Origin: Hirudo medicinalis
Lineage: Eukaryota > Annelida > Clitellata > Hirudinida > Hirudinidae
NCBI GenBank assembly: GCA_011800805.1
Contig: MPNW01000152.1
Location: 319,159 to 383,158 of the forward strand
Direction: 5' to 3'
Length of the DNA stretch: 64,000 nucleotides
The notes beneath the pieces were generated by a model that saw only the letters and a list, made by a program, of their open reading frames with translations, searched no databases and was not told the DNA's origin. The position numbers and the translations under genes are program-made. Every line of letters starts with the position of its first letter. The stretch's first letter is position 1. Shown here in pieces: positions 1 through 13,300 of the stretch.

Positions 1-771
1 ATTTATCAATTGTGATCAAACATGACATGCTTTAGTTTCTGGAATAATTTCCTGACTTGTCAGTGCCAGCATAAAAGGCACACAATAACTCAAGAATGGA
101 TATTAGAGAGATGCATCCAGGCTTTGCTAAAGCTTTTTCAACAAAACAATTCTCGATTTTTACAAGGAATTGACTTTTTGAAACAATGTCAAAAGAATTT
201 ACTCAATAAATAATGGATTTAATGTCTTAAAGTATTTTAAAATTTCATAATTGCAGGAGAGCCATTTCAACGATCCCTTATCCAAATCTCAAGTATCATG
301 CAACAATTTCACATGCAAGCAGAATATCCGGCAGATTAAAGAAGTGGAAGTTACAACAAGAGCAACCTTCTAAATAAAAGAAGCTGTGATGGAAGTAATT
401 TTTGTGGCAGATCTTCTACTTGCACAACAATGAGATGACAAAATATTGAAAACCTCCACAATGCCTCTAGATTATCAAGGAACTATGTTGAAAACCAACA
501 AATCTCACAATTAAGAGCAGTTTATATAAAGAAGAGGAGATAACTGATGCAGACAGTCCAAGCATTCTATTTTGGTGACTGGTAGATCCCTTTCATGATG
601 ACTCTTTCATAATTGGCACCAAATCGTCATGTTAGTGAACACAATAACAGAGCATCAAAATCTAATCTAACTGATCGTTTCCAAGGAGACTAAATAACCA
701 ATCAAAACATTGCCACACAAGATCAAAGACTCTCCTAAAATACTTGTAATGAGCCAAGTGTGAGTGCAATG

Positions 772-3700
772 TCAAGGTATGAAGATGCCCAACAAGGAGC
801 CCCCGACAATGAGGATCAAAACGGATACACATATCAGGATTATGATCTTTTTCTGGATAGGCAAAAAACATATTTTAATGTTTGTACTCAGATATCATTG
901 ACACAAAACAAAAGTAAACACAACCTTCCTGGCAGCACTTTGGTATTTCATGGCCTTTTTTGTATCAGCAGCAGCAGTTTCAACATAGTCCACAGCCTTT
1001 TCAACATTGTGCTCAATCCTGTCAATCATCTCGCCCTGGCAAATACACATACAGACATTGAAGCACAAAATAAAAGAACACGTAAACATGAAGCTTCCAA
1101 CTTGGCTTTCCACCAGCATGGCCATGTCCATAAACATGTCGTGAAGTTCTTTAATGGACTGTTCAAGTTTCATGATGTCATTGTGACGTGCCTCTATATC
1201 CATCAGTGATTGTTTGGCTTGTTGGGTATCAGTGATGATCTTTATCAATGAAATGAGACTATGAAATTCTCAGATTGAATCAGCAATAATGGCAAACTAA
1301 TTAATTACTTTGCCATTATTACTTAACAACAATTTCAATGTACAATCAACAGACCCCTTGAGTGAAAATAGCAGGGTTTCCTGACTCCAACATGTCCTCC
1401 AACTCTTCATTTGTGGTGGCCCTTCCAGCTGCAATGCACTCCAATTTAATCTCACAAAATAACATTAAATGATCTGAAAAAGACCTATATTAAAGATTTG
1501 TAAAGTTGTAATGTGAAGTGTTACTAAAGTGTTTCAAGTGACAATCAAAATTCTAAACATCCAATAAAACGGCCCTTGAAGAGAATGTATGAAATCGACC
1601 ACACATATGTTATTATTATCTCAGACTCCTCATCAAATTTATCATAACACATATATATGCTTCAACCATCTACCTTTTCTAACTCAAGGATATAATTCAA
1701 CGTCCGAACACTGTAGGATTAATGTTCTAAGGTTTGAATTATGAATTACTTTCTCAATTAAACTCTACACTTACAGTCATTTTGAGATGTTTGATTATTA
1801 AAGTAGACTTTTAACATGTAGTTAATCTTAAAAGTTCTATTACTGCATATTGGCCTAAGTATGTTGCTGCGCAAACACTAAAACATTTATTTACTTTAAA
1901 GTTTATGTCAGTGGCCTGTGAACCATTCTGCTAGAGAAATGAACTAGACAAACAAATAAATAAATATATTTCTTCAATATTTTCATCAGAAACCACATCC
2001 AAAGACTGTTATTCTCTATTATAATGACATTAGACAATTTTTCCATAATTCTTGAATGTCAGCAAACTTAAGGAGCAGATACAAATTACTCCCAAATTCT
2101 TAAATACCACATATCCAAAACTCAGTATCACTAAGAAAATGAATACATAGTTTTAATTGTCCTACCTAAAATAAGATCCATCAAATGGGATAGAACTTTC
2201 AAAACATCAATAGGCACATGTTATTGTCAAGCCATAAAATGAGACTTGAGCAACATAACTGATGAAAATAATGCAATGCTCCACAAAACAGAAATCAAAG
2301 TTGAAAATGAAATGTGACTAAACAAAGTTATTAAAACAAAATCTAACTGTTTTCCTGAAATCCTCCACAATGTTCAAGGATATGTTATCCCTTTCACAAC
2401 AACCCCCCATCAAACAACAGAGGAGAATCCAACTAAAAGAAAATAAACGATTATTCAACTGAACAATCACTTGATAAAACAGCCAAGATTCATCCAAGTC
2501 ATAGACTGCAGTGAGTCCCATAAACATGAATTCAATCATCGACTAACTTATCTCCATCTGCCTCTGTAACCTCTTCTTACAACCATCCCTATAGTCAACT
2601 TGAGCTGCATTGTACTGGTTCATGACCTCAATGAACTTTCTTAAAATGGTGGAGTGCTACAATTTGAATGTTAATGTGATTATGAATTCATCGAAGAGCT
2701 TCCATCACCCACCTGAGTCTTGCGAATACGCAAATCAGCAGACGACTTGTTGGTTTCTTCCTCTTGTTCAATCTTTTGCTCAAGAACTGCAATTAAAATA
2801 ATAAGATGCCACCATACAAATACAGCTAAAATTAACTTATTTTAAGATGCTTAAATCCAATTTCCATCAAACAATAAATATCCTTTGTGCCAACATGCCA
2901 ATAGTAACCCTTTAATTTGCCCCGGACTTTGTTTGCAGTCTTCTTTATCTCTGCCATCAGATCTTCTAGTTCTTCTTTAGTTTCTATTCATTAACAAAAA
3001 CACGCATCTAATCAAATTCAAATTTTGTAAAACTGTAAAAATATAATTCAGTGATTTAGCCACTTAAATAGGCCAGGTTTTATACCTAAAAATGATTTTA
3101 TAACTAATTAGGATATTCTTTTGCTCATTAAAAATTTGATGTCAAAGATAAAAACAAGAACATGTTTTACAGCAATAGCATAAAAATAATTTTCGAAAAA
3201 TCAAGGAGTCAAAAATAGGAGTCAATGTAATGAAGTACAAGAATTAATATTTAGAATGCCTACTGGGCCACACTGAGTGAAGTAACAGGTGCCATCGTTA
3301 CAAGTTAAAAACATTGTGAGCATGGATTAAACTCACTGTCATCTGTCTGAGGAGCAGAGAGAATAGCACTGTGCTTCTTCTTCACCTCATCAACATCCAC
3401 TGCAATCTTATCAATCATCTCTCTGATTTCATTCACCTTCAAATACATTCGACAAATTTAGGTACCCTTTCAAGCAACCCAGAAAATAAGCGCAATGTTA
3501 GTAGGCATGATATTTAATATTTTGCAACTTATTAGAGACTTTCAAATTTCATTCACCCAACCTGCTCAAAAAATTCTTCCATGAACTTGCCTCCATCAAC
3601 ATTCATTGTCATGGGCATATGCTCACCCGGTTCATCATCATCATCGCTTTGAGCCTAAATTAAAAACAAGAATGTAATTTTAGTGATATTTTGCTACAAG

Positions 3701-4261
3701 ATGGAATAAATACACTTGATTCCATTGATGCAAAATACAATTCTTATTCAAATAACAAAATCAAAAAGTGTGATTAAGGCTACAAAAAGAAGACAAAATG
3801 AAGTTTCATGGGAGGAAATCTTTTAATTGTGACAGTCATTTTCACCAGCAATAAAGAACACCTTAATGTCACCCATAATTAAATTGTTTGACTTGTATAG
3901 AATTTTCCTTGGCTGTCAATCAGCAATGATTGTTAATGAATCAAATCATAGTTTTGGTGTAATAACTACTTGATATGTAATATGATAATAAAGTAACATT
4001 TTCAAAAGCTTTCTTTTAAAATATTACACCCGTTATCACTAACGTCCAATTAATGTGGCAAAGAGTTGGTAGGTTAAGAAATTTTCAGAGAATGGATGAC
4101 CAGACAGCAAGATTTATTCTCAGGTTGCATTACATAAAAAGACAAGCACAGACGCACATCACTTTAGACAAAAAGTAAAACAATAAATAAAATAAATTGG
4201 AAATGTTCATTTAGTAAATGAAACATACCGCCTTCAGAGCTGCCAAACGATCCTTAGTCAT
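772..4261 (-). CDS. STX1: syntaxin-1-like plasma-membrane t-SNARE
   Basis: Qa-SNARE that would drive vesicle fusion at the plasma membrane with SNAP-25 and synaptobrevin partners. Ten exons in phase: 4229-4261, 3562-3654, 3337-3436, 2909-2983, 2713-2786, 2548-2656, 1355-1428, 1102-1239, 925-1035, 772-852, giving 295 residues (family about 290). The N-terminal acidic stretch is followed by the Habc bundle (roughly residues 32-160, including FMEEFFEQ and [11 protein letters not shown]). The SNARE motif spans roughly 195-262, with the ionic-layer Gln at 232 in [15 protein letters not shown] single C-terminal membrane anchor (about 272-292) ends six residues from a TGA stop, as expected of a tail-anchored protein. 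The start ATG at 4261 opens MTKDRLAAL, typical of syntaxin-1. The weakest junction is the acceptor before 1239 (AAAG). Syntaxin-1 versus 2/3/4 is inferred from overall similarity; the family assignment is very secure. It is divergent from the FIT gene at 4794. Confidence 0.95.
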
Positions 4262-4793
4262 GATTTTGATATCGATCTACGAATAATGGTCAATTATTTT
4301 AGAACTCTTTGTTTACTTGCTACCAAACTTTTATCGCAAGTCTTTTGAAAACTGCAATGGATCTCATCAACCAAGCATCCCACACCCGATGAAATTTTTT
4401 GACGGAGAGAGGCAGAGACTTCCGGTATGACGTCATGAATTAATTTACTAACGTTTCCAATTCCAAAATCATATTCATGCTGAGTTTTTGATTCAGGTTG
4501 ATGAAACGAAGTGATAATTAATTTATAGGATTTCATTTAAATAAATGCTCAAATAAAGTTGATAAACTATCAATTAGTTGTTGTAATTAATAAATAAATG
4601 CTGGTTAGATTTTGCTTGCAGAGATTACTAACAATGCTTCCAATATCGGTTGTATTAAATATTGGCTTCTTAATTCCCAAGAGCAGCCTGCAGCAAGACA
4701 GCACTAAGCAACTGGCTTAAACTTCACTGGGTCAAAGGTAAAACTTTAAGCTCTGTGGATTACTCGTGGATTTCGTTATTAAATGAGTTATAA
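4262..4793. other. divergent intergenic region between syntaxin and FIT gene 1
   Basis: About 530 bases separate the two head-to-head start codons, so both promoters must lie here or overlap the 5' exons. No clear TATA box or motif stands out. An 80-codon minus-strand ORF (4294-4536) just upstream of the syntaxin start has no recognisable similarity and could be 5'UTR. Shared regulation is inference from geometry only. Confidence 0.4.
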
Positions 4794-7326
4794 ATGAATC
4801 AAAAATTTTCGGGCGTACGAAGTCGCGATTGGAGAGTTCCAGATCCCACATGTCCTCTTCAGAATTTAATCAGAAAAACATCTTCGCCGCAAATTCATTC
4901 AAGTTCTGGTAAAGTATTCTTACTCAATTTCCAATGGAAAGTTAAATTTAAAATATGTTAAATTATTTTTATTTCTCAATAGTTACCCCGTCGGGTCAGA
5001 CCACTTGCAGCCCTGTCAAACTGAAAGTTGCCGCAAAACCGATATCATTCTGGACATTTTTGGTCATCTTGGCAATGCACATATGTCGAAAGTTTCTCTA
5101 CATTAGTTTGAAATATAGACTCATCATATACTTCTGCTCAACAGCCGTCGTCTCTTTAATTACGGATCACTTTCCTCCTCCTGGTTCCTTTTTGTCCGAC
5201 CCATCAAACATTATCAACAACTACTTCGTTACCTACTCCTGGACATTAACGTGTGCAGTTCTGGCGATCTTCATTTACTTCACGAGGTTGTTCCATGTAT
5301 TTTATGTCATAAATTAATATTCAGGCTGGATCTTAGATTTCACATTGATTTATTCAGTAATGGAATGATTGTTGATAACAAAAAGATAGTTGTATGACTA
5401 AAAATAGTAAACTCAAGACCTATATGTAGTTAAAAATATATTATAATGTAAATATTTTTAATTGATAATTTATGAAAAATTATGGATATGAAAATCTTAA
5501 TTATCCAGCGCTATCCAGCGCCATAAGCAGAGACATCATTTCAGTTTTTTTTCTGGGCGGGGGGCAAATATATTTTATCAGTTGTAGTTAAGGTAAGAAA
5601 ATAAGTTAATATAAAATATATCAATATGTTTCTGCTTCGCAATTACTTTGTGAATGTTCAGTGGTAGATTTAGTTCTGTTTACAATTTAAATTTTGTCCA
5701 AATTCTGATTGTAATCCTTATTTTTATATATGTCGATCTTTTAGGTGCCTTATGTATCCGGATAAGATGTAAAGGCACTTCTTAATCGTTAATACTAACA
5801 TTTTGTCAAAATACTACTGTTAACATTTTCAAGTTTCTAAAATTTATTTAAAATTAACTTACTACTCACTCGATTTTGGCCATAATTTATTTTATTAAAA
5901 CTAGTTAAGATAACGTAAATATAATAAAAATATAAAAAATAGTGAACATAAAAAACATTGAAATTTGTTACTCGAGCAGTTTTTTAATATTTGTTTTTGA
6001 AATAAACGTTCAGATGTATCTAAAAGGGTATCCAAGGCAATTAAAAAGAGGCACCATATGGGCCATATCAATGATATCATGTCAAATACTTTCAAAATCA
6101 CTGGCGGGCCAGTGGTGGCTGGGGATCCAAACCAGACCAATTGCGAGAGCGGGCGCCCAAGTCATTTAGTCTTTTAGTCATCGTGCCAAGTTCAAAATTT
6201 GAATTTAAAAAACTTTGCTCCCCCTAAAAAAAATACTTTTGGCGCCCCATGTCCTTAAGTGCATGTTGTTACTATCAGTTAAGTATTGACTTTACTACGA
6301 GAAATGCACAAATTTAACTCACTTCCACCAAAAAAGTTTTCATAGAACTTGTTGGACACAAACACCAGCAAACAGAAAGTAATTTTGTTGTAATTATTTG
6401 GTATTAACACTGATGACCAAGAAAATTATCTCTGTGGTCCAGTTTTATAAATATCTTACCCAGGTCACCTTCGTCTAATTTATATTAATTTACTTCTAGC
6501 AACGTGTTTTGTTGTGGCCAACTTTCCGGCATCCACAGAAATCTGTCACGTCTGATTGTTATGGCCAGCTGGTGCTACTTCTGCTCATATGTTTTTGACT
6601 TCATCGAATATCGCTACAGTTTCTGTACGAAAGGACCCAACGAGAAATTCAAAAAGGAAATGTGTACTGGAAGGTGAGCATGGTTTTGTGTTAATTAATT
6701 AATTAATTAAATTATAAGCACGCATAAGAGCGTCGATTATTCGAAGTATAGATTATCCGAACCCGAAAATCCAAATTATTCCACACCCATAAATGTTTCG
6801 TTTTACGACAATGAACGTTACTTAATTAACAATAATTATTTTATTTTGGAATAATTACTTTATTTGTAATTTATATAGTAACTAGATATTGCTTTGCAGA
6901 TGGATCTCCTTCGCCATTTCAAACAGAACTTTCCAAGTTGTTCAAAGCATTATTGTAATCTCAGAAGAAGTAAAAGCACTCGTAGTTTGGGAAAGGTTGA
7001 ACGAACTTTTTAACAAGAAAGAAGCAGGAATTGTAACGAGTGTTGTTTCAGAAAATAATCTCAAAAGTGCCAAGCAACTTCACGAAGAAGGTTCCTCGTG
7101 TGTCCGAGCCAGTGTATTGGCACTGACCATTCTTATCATTTTACTCGACGTTGCCAACATAAGCACCATAGTTTACTTCAATAACATGCCACAAAAAATT
7201 GTAGCACTTTTGTTCGCTGTGGGCGGATGGATATTATCTTACAAAATGTGGTTCAAGCACAAAACAATCCTCGCACATATTTGCTGTCCTGGGAGTCCTG
7301 GAGAGAACTTATTGATTACCAAATAA
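4794..7326 (+). CDS. FITM: FIT-family (fat storage-inducing) ER membrane protein, putative catalytically inactive paralog
   Basis: FIT proteins sit in the ER membrane; FIT2 is described as a lipid/acyl-CoA phosphatase needed for lipid-droplet budding. Four exons in phase: 4794-4908, 4983-5286, 6500-6673, 6900-7326, giving 339 residues. Family features seen: a hydrophobic N-terminal helix, the conserved NIINNYFVTYSWTLT block (copy 2 has NFINMYFVKVGWGWT), an RLIVMASWCYFCS helix, and a C-terminal YFNNMPQKI...WILSYK block. The family histidines are replaced. At the GHSF position this protein has NRTF (Arg207), and at the YFH position it has YFN (Asn292). It is the upstream member of a tandem pair with the gene at 8455. 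The substitutions suggest a pseudoenzyme or altered function. The open frame across four exons argues against a decayed pseudogene. The start ATG has a short out-of-frame ATG eight bases upstream. Confidence 0.85.
5287..6499. other. large intron of FIT gene 1 with a possible decayed mobile element
   Basis: A 1.2-kb intron. Around 6096-6250 is a GC-richer block that begins CAGTGGTGGCTGGGG and contains GGGCGCCC-type runs unlike its surroundings. It resembles the ends of hAT-type nonautonomous elements, but I could not find matching inverted ends or a target duplication. Near 5550 a GGGCGGGGGG run stands alone. The remainder is AT-rich and shows nothing recognisable. Confidence 0.3.
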
Positions 7327-7569
7327 TAATAATCATTACTAACAATATCGTTGATAATAGCGTTGAAACACATTGGTCGAGTTTTTTTTTTATTTAACAG
7401 CCGAATTTTATTATATAATATTCCATTGATAATGGAGTTAATTCAAGCGTCCTGGCATCTGAGTGGCACGAAATCCCTTTTTAGAATTAAAGTTTTGATC
7501 ACTTTATTTTAATTAATGTGTCGAGTTCGCAACTGAGCCTGCACCGCCAGGGAACCTCGTGTAGGGGTG

Positions 7570-7967
7570 CTATATATTTGATAGAGCGATTTAAAAAGTG
7601 CCTTCACAAGCTGCAGTGTCGAAGATCTTGAAGGCAGGAACCCAAACTGTTCCTGCATGAACAAGTTCTGCTGAAGGAAATATTTCAGAATATGATCTAT
7701 AATAATTGATTTAAGAATCTTAGAGCAGACACTTCGTCAGAGAAACTGGTCTGGAGTTTTTTTTTTGTCTTCACGACCCTTCTTACGCAGCGGTACCACA
7801 AAACTTGTTTTCCAATCTCCCAATACCTTGAATTTCTGAAAATGTGTTCCAAATATCTTGAAATTGTCCGCATTGTTTTCGAAAGACTCTGGACCTGAAG
7901 GTTTACTCCTGTTTAATTCTTTCAACTTTGCATCTACTGCAGAGATGTCTATTTTCATTTCCTGCAA
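7570..7967 (-). mobile_element. non-LTR retrotransposon reverse transcriptase fragment (minus strand)
   Basis: The reading frame at 7737-7967 has the pattern of the start of a CR1/jockey-type reverse transcriptase: an LKELNRSKPSGPE block, then LGDWKTSFVVPLRKKG. After a frame change, the sequence down to about 7570 reads SKILKSIIIDHILKYFLQQN and then FGFLPSRSSTLQLV, which are the next RT blocks. The catalytic YADD region is missing, and the frame break and truncation mark a dead copy. It lies between the two FIT genes, so it inserted after or during their duplication. The clade is uncertain. Confidence 0.75.
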
Positions 7968-8454
7968 TTCACCCTCTGGAATGTTTTGGATGTGAAATCT
8001 GCTTTAATTGAATGAATCGAAAATTTCAAAAACAAAATTAGGCTAAAAATCAACCGTTAAAGATACAAATGCAAGTAACTTCTTAAAAGATTTGTAATAA
8101 ATAGAGGTATTTGATAATTAAATTTAATTAATTTAAAATGTTATAATCATAATCATTCTAATTGCTAGAATTTGCTTATTTATTTATGCATGAACAATTT
8201 TCAAAATATAATTTTTAGTTGCGGCTGAAAGACATTTTGCCTGTTATGGAAAATGTGAAATGACTAAATCACAATCTTAAAAGGAAACATTCCAAATATG
8301 TTTCTATGTTTTATGAAATGTTACGATTTTGCGAGTGGTACATGTTGTTAATTTGAAGGCTACTTGATAGAAAGGATAGTAGTTATTATCAGGCATTGGA
8401 TACTTTCGTGCAACGCCAGACACCAGATTAATTTTCCTTGGGTTAATTCGGAGT

Positions 8455-9494
8455 ATGTACAAGCGTCCGTCACTTAGATCGATTCGAAGGGATAGTAATT
8501 GCTCACAAGCGGAAGAAAGGCAATATGAAGTTCCAAAACACTCGAAGTTATTTAAATTGTCTGATGCCTGCAATAGATTCCTGCAGTTTGCCCGAGGCAA
8601 CCTAGCCATAACTTTATTGGTATACTTTTTTGTTGTGGTGCTGGTTTCACTTGTCACCGACTACGTGATTAAAGCTCCACCGACATACTTTTCAAATAAA
8701 AGGAACTTTATAAATATGTATTTTGTGAAAGTTGGCTGGGGCTGGACCTTAAGCTTTGTCGGGTTAATGCTACTTTTGACAAGGTGAATGCATTCCCATT
8801 ATTCTAGTTTTACTTGTTTACCATAAATTAACCTGTCGCATTGCTTTGTTGGATCAAGTTTTTCACGATGATAAAATGATTCCTTTTCAACAGTTCTACT
8901 CTTTGTGGTGGAGATTGGAGGTGCATCTGCAACAACATGACTCGACTTATTGTTGCCACAATCTGGTGGTATTTCAGTACTTCAGTGTTTGATCACACAA
9001 GAAAGACAGTTGGTTATTGCTCAGGATCTTTTTCATTAAGTTCACAGTTATGCAATGAGAATTCATGGTCTGGATTGGACATATCCGGGCATTCATTTCT
9101 GCTCGTATATAGTAGTTTGATTATCTTGGAAGAAAGTAAGATTTTCTCTTTATGGGATTCATTACCAAAAAGATTGCTTTCTATGAAGAAATCCAAGCAA
9201 AGAAATTGTGTCAGTTCACCAACAGATCAAATTACAGAATCTTTGAGATTGTTTGAGAACAGAGCTCCACTAATTTATTTATCCATTATTTTAGTCACCA
9301 TATTGTTTCTGTTGTGGAACTTCATGTTGCTCATGACTCTCATCTATTTCCATGATACATTGCAAAAAGTACTTGGATTTTTGTTTGCAGTTCTAGGATG
9401 GATTGCTAGCTACAAATATATCTTCAAAATAGGGATGTATTATGGTCCAATTTTGCCTGAGAAATGTTTTATGATAATAAGTAATAAAGTGTAA
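8455..9494 (+). CDS. FITM2: FIT-family ER lipid phosphatase, putative active paralog
   Basis: Two exons, 8455-8783 and 8894-9494, encode 309 residues with several membrane helices. The family signature blocks are complete: NFINMYFVKVGWGWT in the third helix region, IWWYFSTSVFD, the GLDISGHSF block with His176, and LIYFHDTLQKVLG with His263. Those two histidines match the pair reported as catalytic in FIT2, so this copy is expected to act on ER lipid substrates in lipid-droplet formation and ER homeostasis. The length is close to animal FIT2 (about 260-300). The start ATG opens a basic, polar N-terminus before the first helix (about residue 49). An AATAAAG signal overlaps the stop region at about 9490. 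Tandem with the divergent copy at 4794. FIT1 versus FIT2 cannot be decided from sequence alone. Confidence 0.9.
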
Positions 9495-10322
9495 TAAAGG
9501 CAGTTTAACAACCTATTTGAATGTTTTTTGACTATTTTTATTACTTCAATAATCCATATTATTATTAATTGATTTATTAATAGTTTTCAATAGTTTTTCA
9601 AGAGTTAGGTGATACATTTGTACTAGCATTAATGTGGCTTTAGATAAAAATGGCACAATAAACAAAAATGTTTAATTTTGAATGGGAAAAGCAGTCAGTT
9701 TGTGCTATTTTGTATGCAGTATGGCTCTGTGGAAAAGTTGAAAAACATCTTGGGTCACTGCTTTATTGGCAGCTTTATTGCATCAATATATAGCTGGTAA
9801 TGTATCAGGAAAGAGAGGACTAAACCCTGTTATCTGAAAATATTTGCTTTGGAGTAGTGTTCTCAAACATAATGTGGAGACTGCACAAGTTAGTGTTTTA
9901 AAACATGAGGATGCCACTTGTTAGAGATTAACGTTATGATATGCGAGCACTTCCAATGGGTAGTTCACAAACCGATATTTGCCCATTTTGCAGGATAAAA
10001 GTTACACATGGCTTCCCCTGTAACAAGTTCAAGTGGTTGTTACATAAACTCAAGAGAAAATTTTAAGAGTAAAACAGTAAGACAATGGATGGGAAATATC
10101 GCAAAAAGTTTGACATGATGAGTTCTGTTCTGTTTTCTTGAAGCCTGAGAAATTACTGTTCAGAATTATTTTGAGAGTACCTTTAATTGATATGAGATTG
10201 CTGAAACAAAAATAATTGAACGGATCAGGCAAATTCTACAAAATGTTTGCTAATGTACACAGAGAAAAATTTGTTTTTAGTATTGTAGAGTAAACTGAAG
10301 AAATTATTTCTTTTCATTAAAT
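9495..10322. other. intergenic, nothing recognised
   Basis: About 830 AT-rich bases between the convergent ends of the second FIT gene and the SVOP-like gene. No conserved ORF, RNA gene or repeat was recognised. Confidence 0.5.
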
Positions 10323-13300
10323 CTAAAAACCCCTTACCGGCATCTCCCTCCCTCTCGTTTCAATGGGAAGGCAATAAGTAACAACTGCACATACCACACA
10401 TAGAACTCCATATAAGGAGATTGCCAAATTTATGGATATCCCCATAAGAACCTAATTAAGAATAATATCAATAAAGTATAAGTGACTGCAAAATATCAAA
10501 CACTAGAAACATCAAAGACATCAGTGATGTCCTTTGTGGGGCCACCAAGAGGAGGACAAGTGCCCATAGGCCTGGAAATTTTTTTATGCCCGCCCAGGAA
10601 ATAAAATTTTACAATCGTGACCTTTATTTTGCTTTTCCATTATCAAATCGACATAACACAGGGGCCCGAAATTTCTGGTGGCGGCCCTGGTCGTTCGATA
10701 GTTTACGTGAAGTGACTTGGTTATCATTCATTTTTTTTTTCAATTTCCCACCTGAGCGACAAATGGTGTTATCATGCACCCAACTCTTGCCATGGCACTG
10801 CAGCTACCCAGTCCAAATGACCTGACAGTTGTTGGAAATACCTAAGAAAAAATAAATATTTCAAGTCTTGAAATTATTTCACCTGTTGTCATTTTCCAAA
10901 CCTCTCCAGTGTAGATGTAGATGGTATTGAAGACACCGGTGATGAATGTGCGCACGCCAAACAAAAACACTGTCAATGTGGTTATGTCAGAACAAATTTG
11001 TACTAATAAATAAAATATGCCAGCCATGAAGAAGTTCGTTGATATGACAATCTTTCTACCAAATTTGTGTATCATCACCAGATTGAGGGGAATAACTAAA
11101 AATTAAAACAAATCACAATGGATAAAAGAATTTTAGTTTTTAAAATGATTGTCGTTAGTAATTAACATAAAAGCAATTTAATATTGCAGTTTTGTTTATG
11201 CACATGCTAATTAGTATCTCATTATGTCAGTAAGGCAACTAATTTAATATTTCGTAGACAATTTCTTAAAATACCGATGAATTCTCCAAAAGTGGTGACA
11301 ATCATGCTGACATAATCAGACCACTGATGTCGTTGACATTTGCAACCCTCCTGCTTTGATCTTCTTTCTTTAAATAAAAAACTGACATTTGCATTGTAAT
11401 CATGACTCAAAGGTAATTCATGTTATATTGTAAATGTACTTCATTTACATAGCTCCATATGCCTAGCATCAGAGGTGCTTCTTGTTAACTATTTATATAG
11501 TGCTCCTTCCCAAGGGCGCTTGTGGCAGTTTCCAACGCGATGCATTACGACTGTTGCCCTTGCTGCCATAAGCAGGAATGCAACCCATTCGGCCAATCTG
11601 CATGCCATTATGTTAATGCATTTCTTAAATAACATTACTAATACTTAATTTGTATGCTGCCAGAGGTGAACTGCCAGAGGCACAATTAAGCTTCAATTCT
11701 CAACTTTAGACCATCAAAGGAAGTAGATGACTGATATGACTGTTATTGTTATTATCAAGTATTACTATATTATATCACAGAAAATAGAAAGGAATGTGAA
11801 TGTACAGAAGTTGTATTAAAATAATGACCCTCACCACCACAAACTCCACCCATTTCAAGAATCTCTGACTGACTGAGTATGACACCATAATAAACAAAAG
11901 CAACTCCAAACCATATGAGCAATAGTTGGATGGTGGTGCGAGCATAATCTCTGTTGAACAAATCACGCCACGACCCAGCAACAACCTACAATTATTGGGG
12001 CTGGACTAAATGTCACAAATATCAATGGAAATGATAATCATTAAGTAAACATGAGATAGCTTAAATGAAAATAAATTAATCAAGTAATGGAATGTAAATC
12101 CTTCAAATGTGCACAGTAGCACATACATACACAATATCAATGAACTGAATGCAGAGAAATGAAGCTGTGGGTGACAAAAATTGAAAATTTGGGACATTTT
12201 TGTGATCAAGAGTCATGAAGGTCTTTTGAAATTTTCTCACTCTATGGTGGGATATGTGACACCTTATGGTGTGGAAAGGGGATATAAGAGATAAGCCGAA
12301 ACATAACATTAGCAGGAATTCACCCTTTCTGGTTATCACTTCAGATTTTTATTTGGTTCATTTTGGATTGTAAACTTTGTATGTGCATTTCATTTAACTA
12401 TTTCATTATGTTTTATATTTTTTACTTTGCTTATTTTTATGTCCTTCATGAGTAACAAATGAGGTGCTATTCCAGAAAAAAAATAAAACAAAGAAACTGT
12501 AATGAATTCAGAAATTTTGATAATTTGATTATAAATCCTAGAAAAATTAGTTTAAAACCCTTTTTACATTCTTCACATCTTTAAGTTTCCTCTAATGTAA
12601 GACAATAGTAATGGTTCCAAATCATTTTGTTATTTAGAATCAAATGTATTATGTTGTAATTCCAAAATTCCATTCTTTTTTATTGTGTTTTTCCCATGAT
12701 GCTTCTTAGTCAAAGTAAACTTGTCTTTCTGATTGTCTGCCAAAGATACACACAACATATTGCATATCACTTCATATCATTTTACATATGAATACAAATA
12801 TGAAGCATTTGATAATTTAATACTTTGCCTTCTCGAAAACCAAAACTTGACCTCTTTCTTGTTCTCTCAGTCTTGCTTTCTTGCCCATACTCAAAAACAT
12901 TTAATTTGTCCCACTTGATATACTTTTATGCTGCTAAGGAAAGACACTTCCTCGACTAGACTCCCAATAAATAATTAACTATGCACTGAATAAAACTAAG
13001 CTTAAAGCTTAACAAATTATCATTTCAACATGCTAAATAATGAAAATTAATTTGCTGTTTATTACATGATTTCATATTGCTGGTCAAATTACAACCAAAT
13101 ATGAAGGCTCAAAATTCATGTTTGAAAAGTCATGAAAAACATGGAGCTTGTCAAGGCCACTGAGGTTTCATTATGTCAAATCTTTATTCTAATCAGTCAA
13201 ATTTTTGAAAAATCTGCAAGGGCATCTGATTTTGTAAGGGTAGTCTTATTTAAAATTGTTAAATGTCTTTAAAAATAACAAACATTTGCAATATTCAGGA

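Noticed and set aside
1..375. Possible plus-strand gene end at the left edge
   Set aside because: A frame can be read through an acceptor-like TTGCAG at about 256 to a stop near 375, but no family was recognised and the stretch is also 3' flank of syntaxin.
760..1209. 149-codon plus-strand ORF over the syntaxin 3' exons
   Set aside because: It is antisense to the SNARE and membrane-anchor exons, whose minus-strand translation is an exact family match.
4294..4536. 80-codon minus-strand ORF upstream of syntaxin
   Set aside because: No similarity; it lies in the 5' spacer and ends before the syntaxin start. At most 5'UTR.
10586..10825. 79-codon plus-strand ORF
   Set aside because: It runs through MITE copy 1 and is antisense to an SVOP exon.
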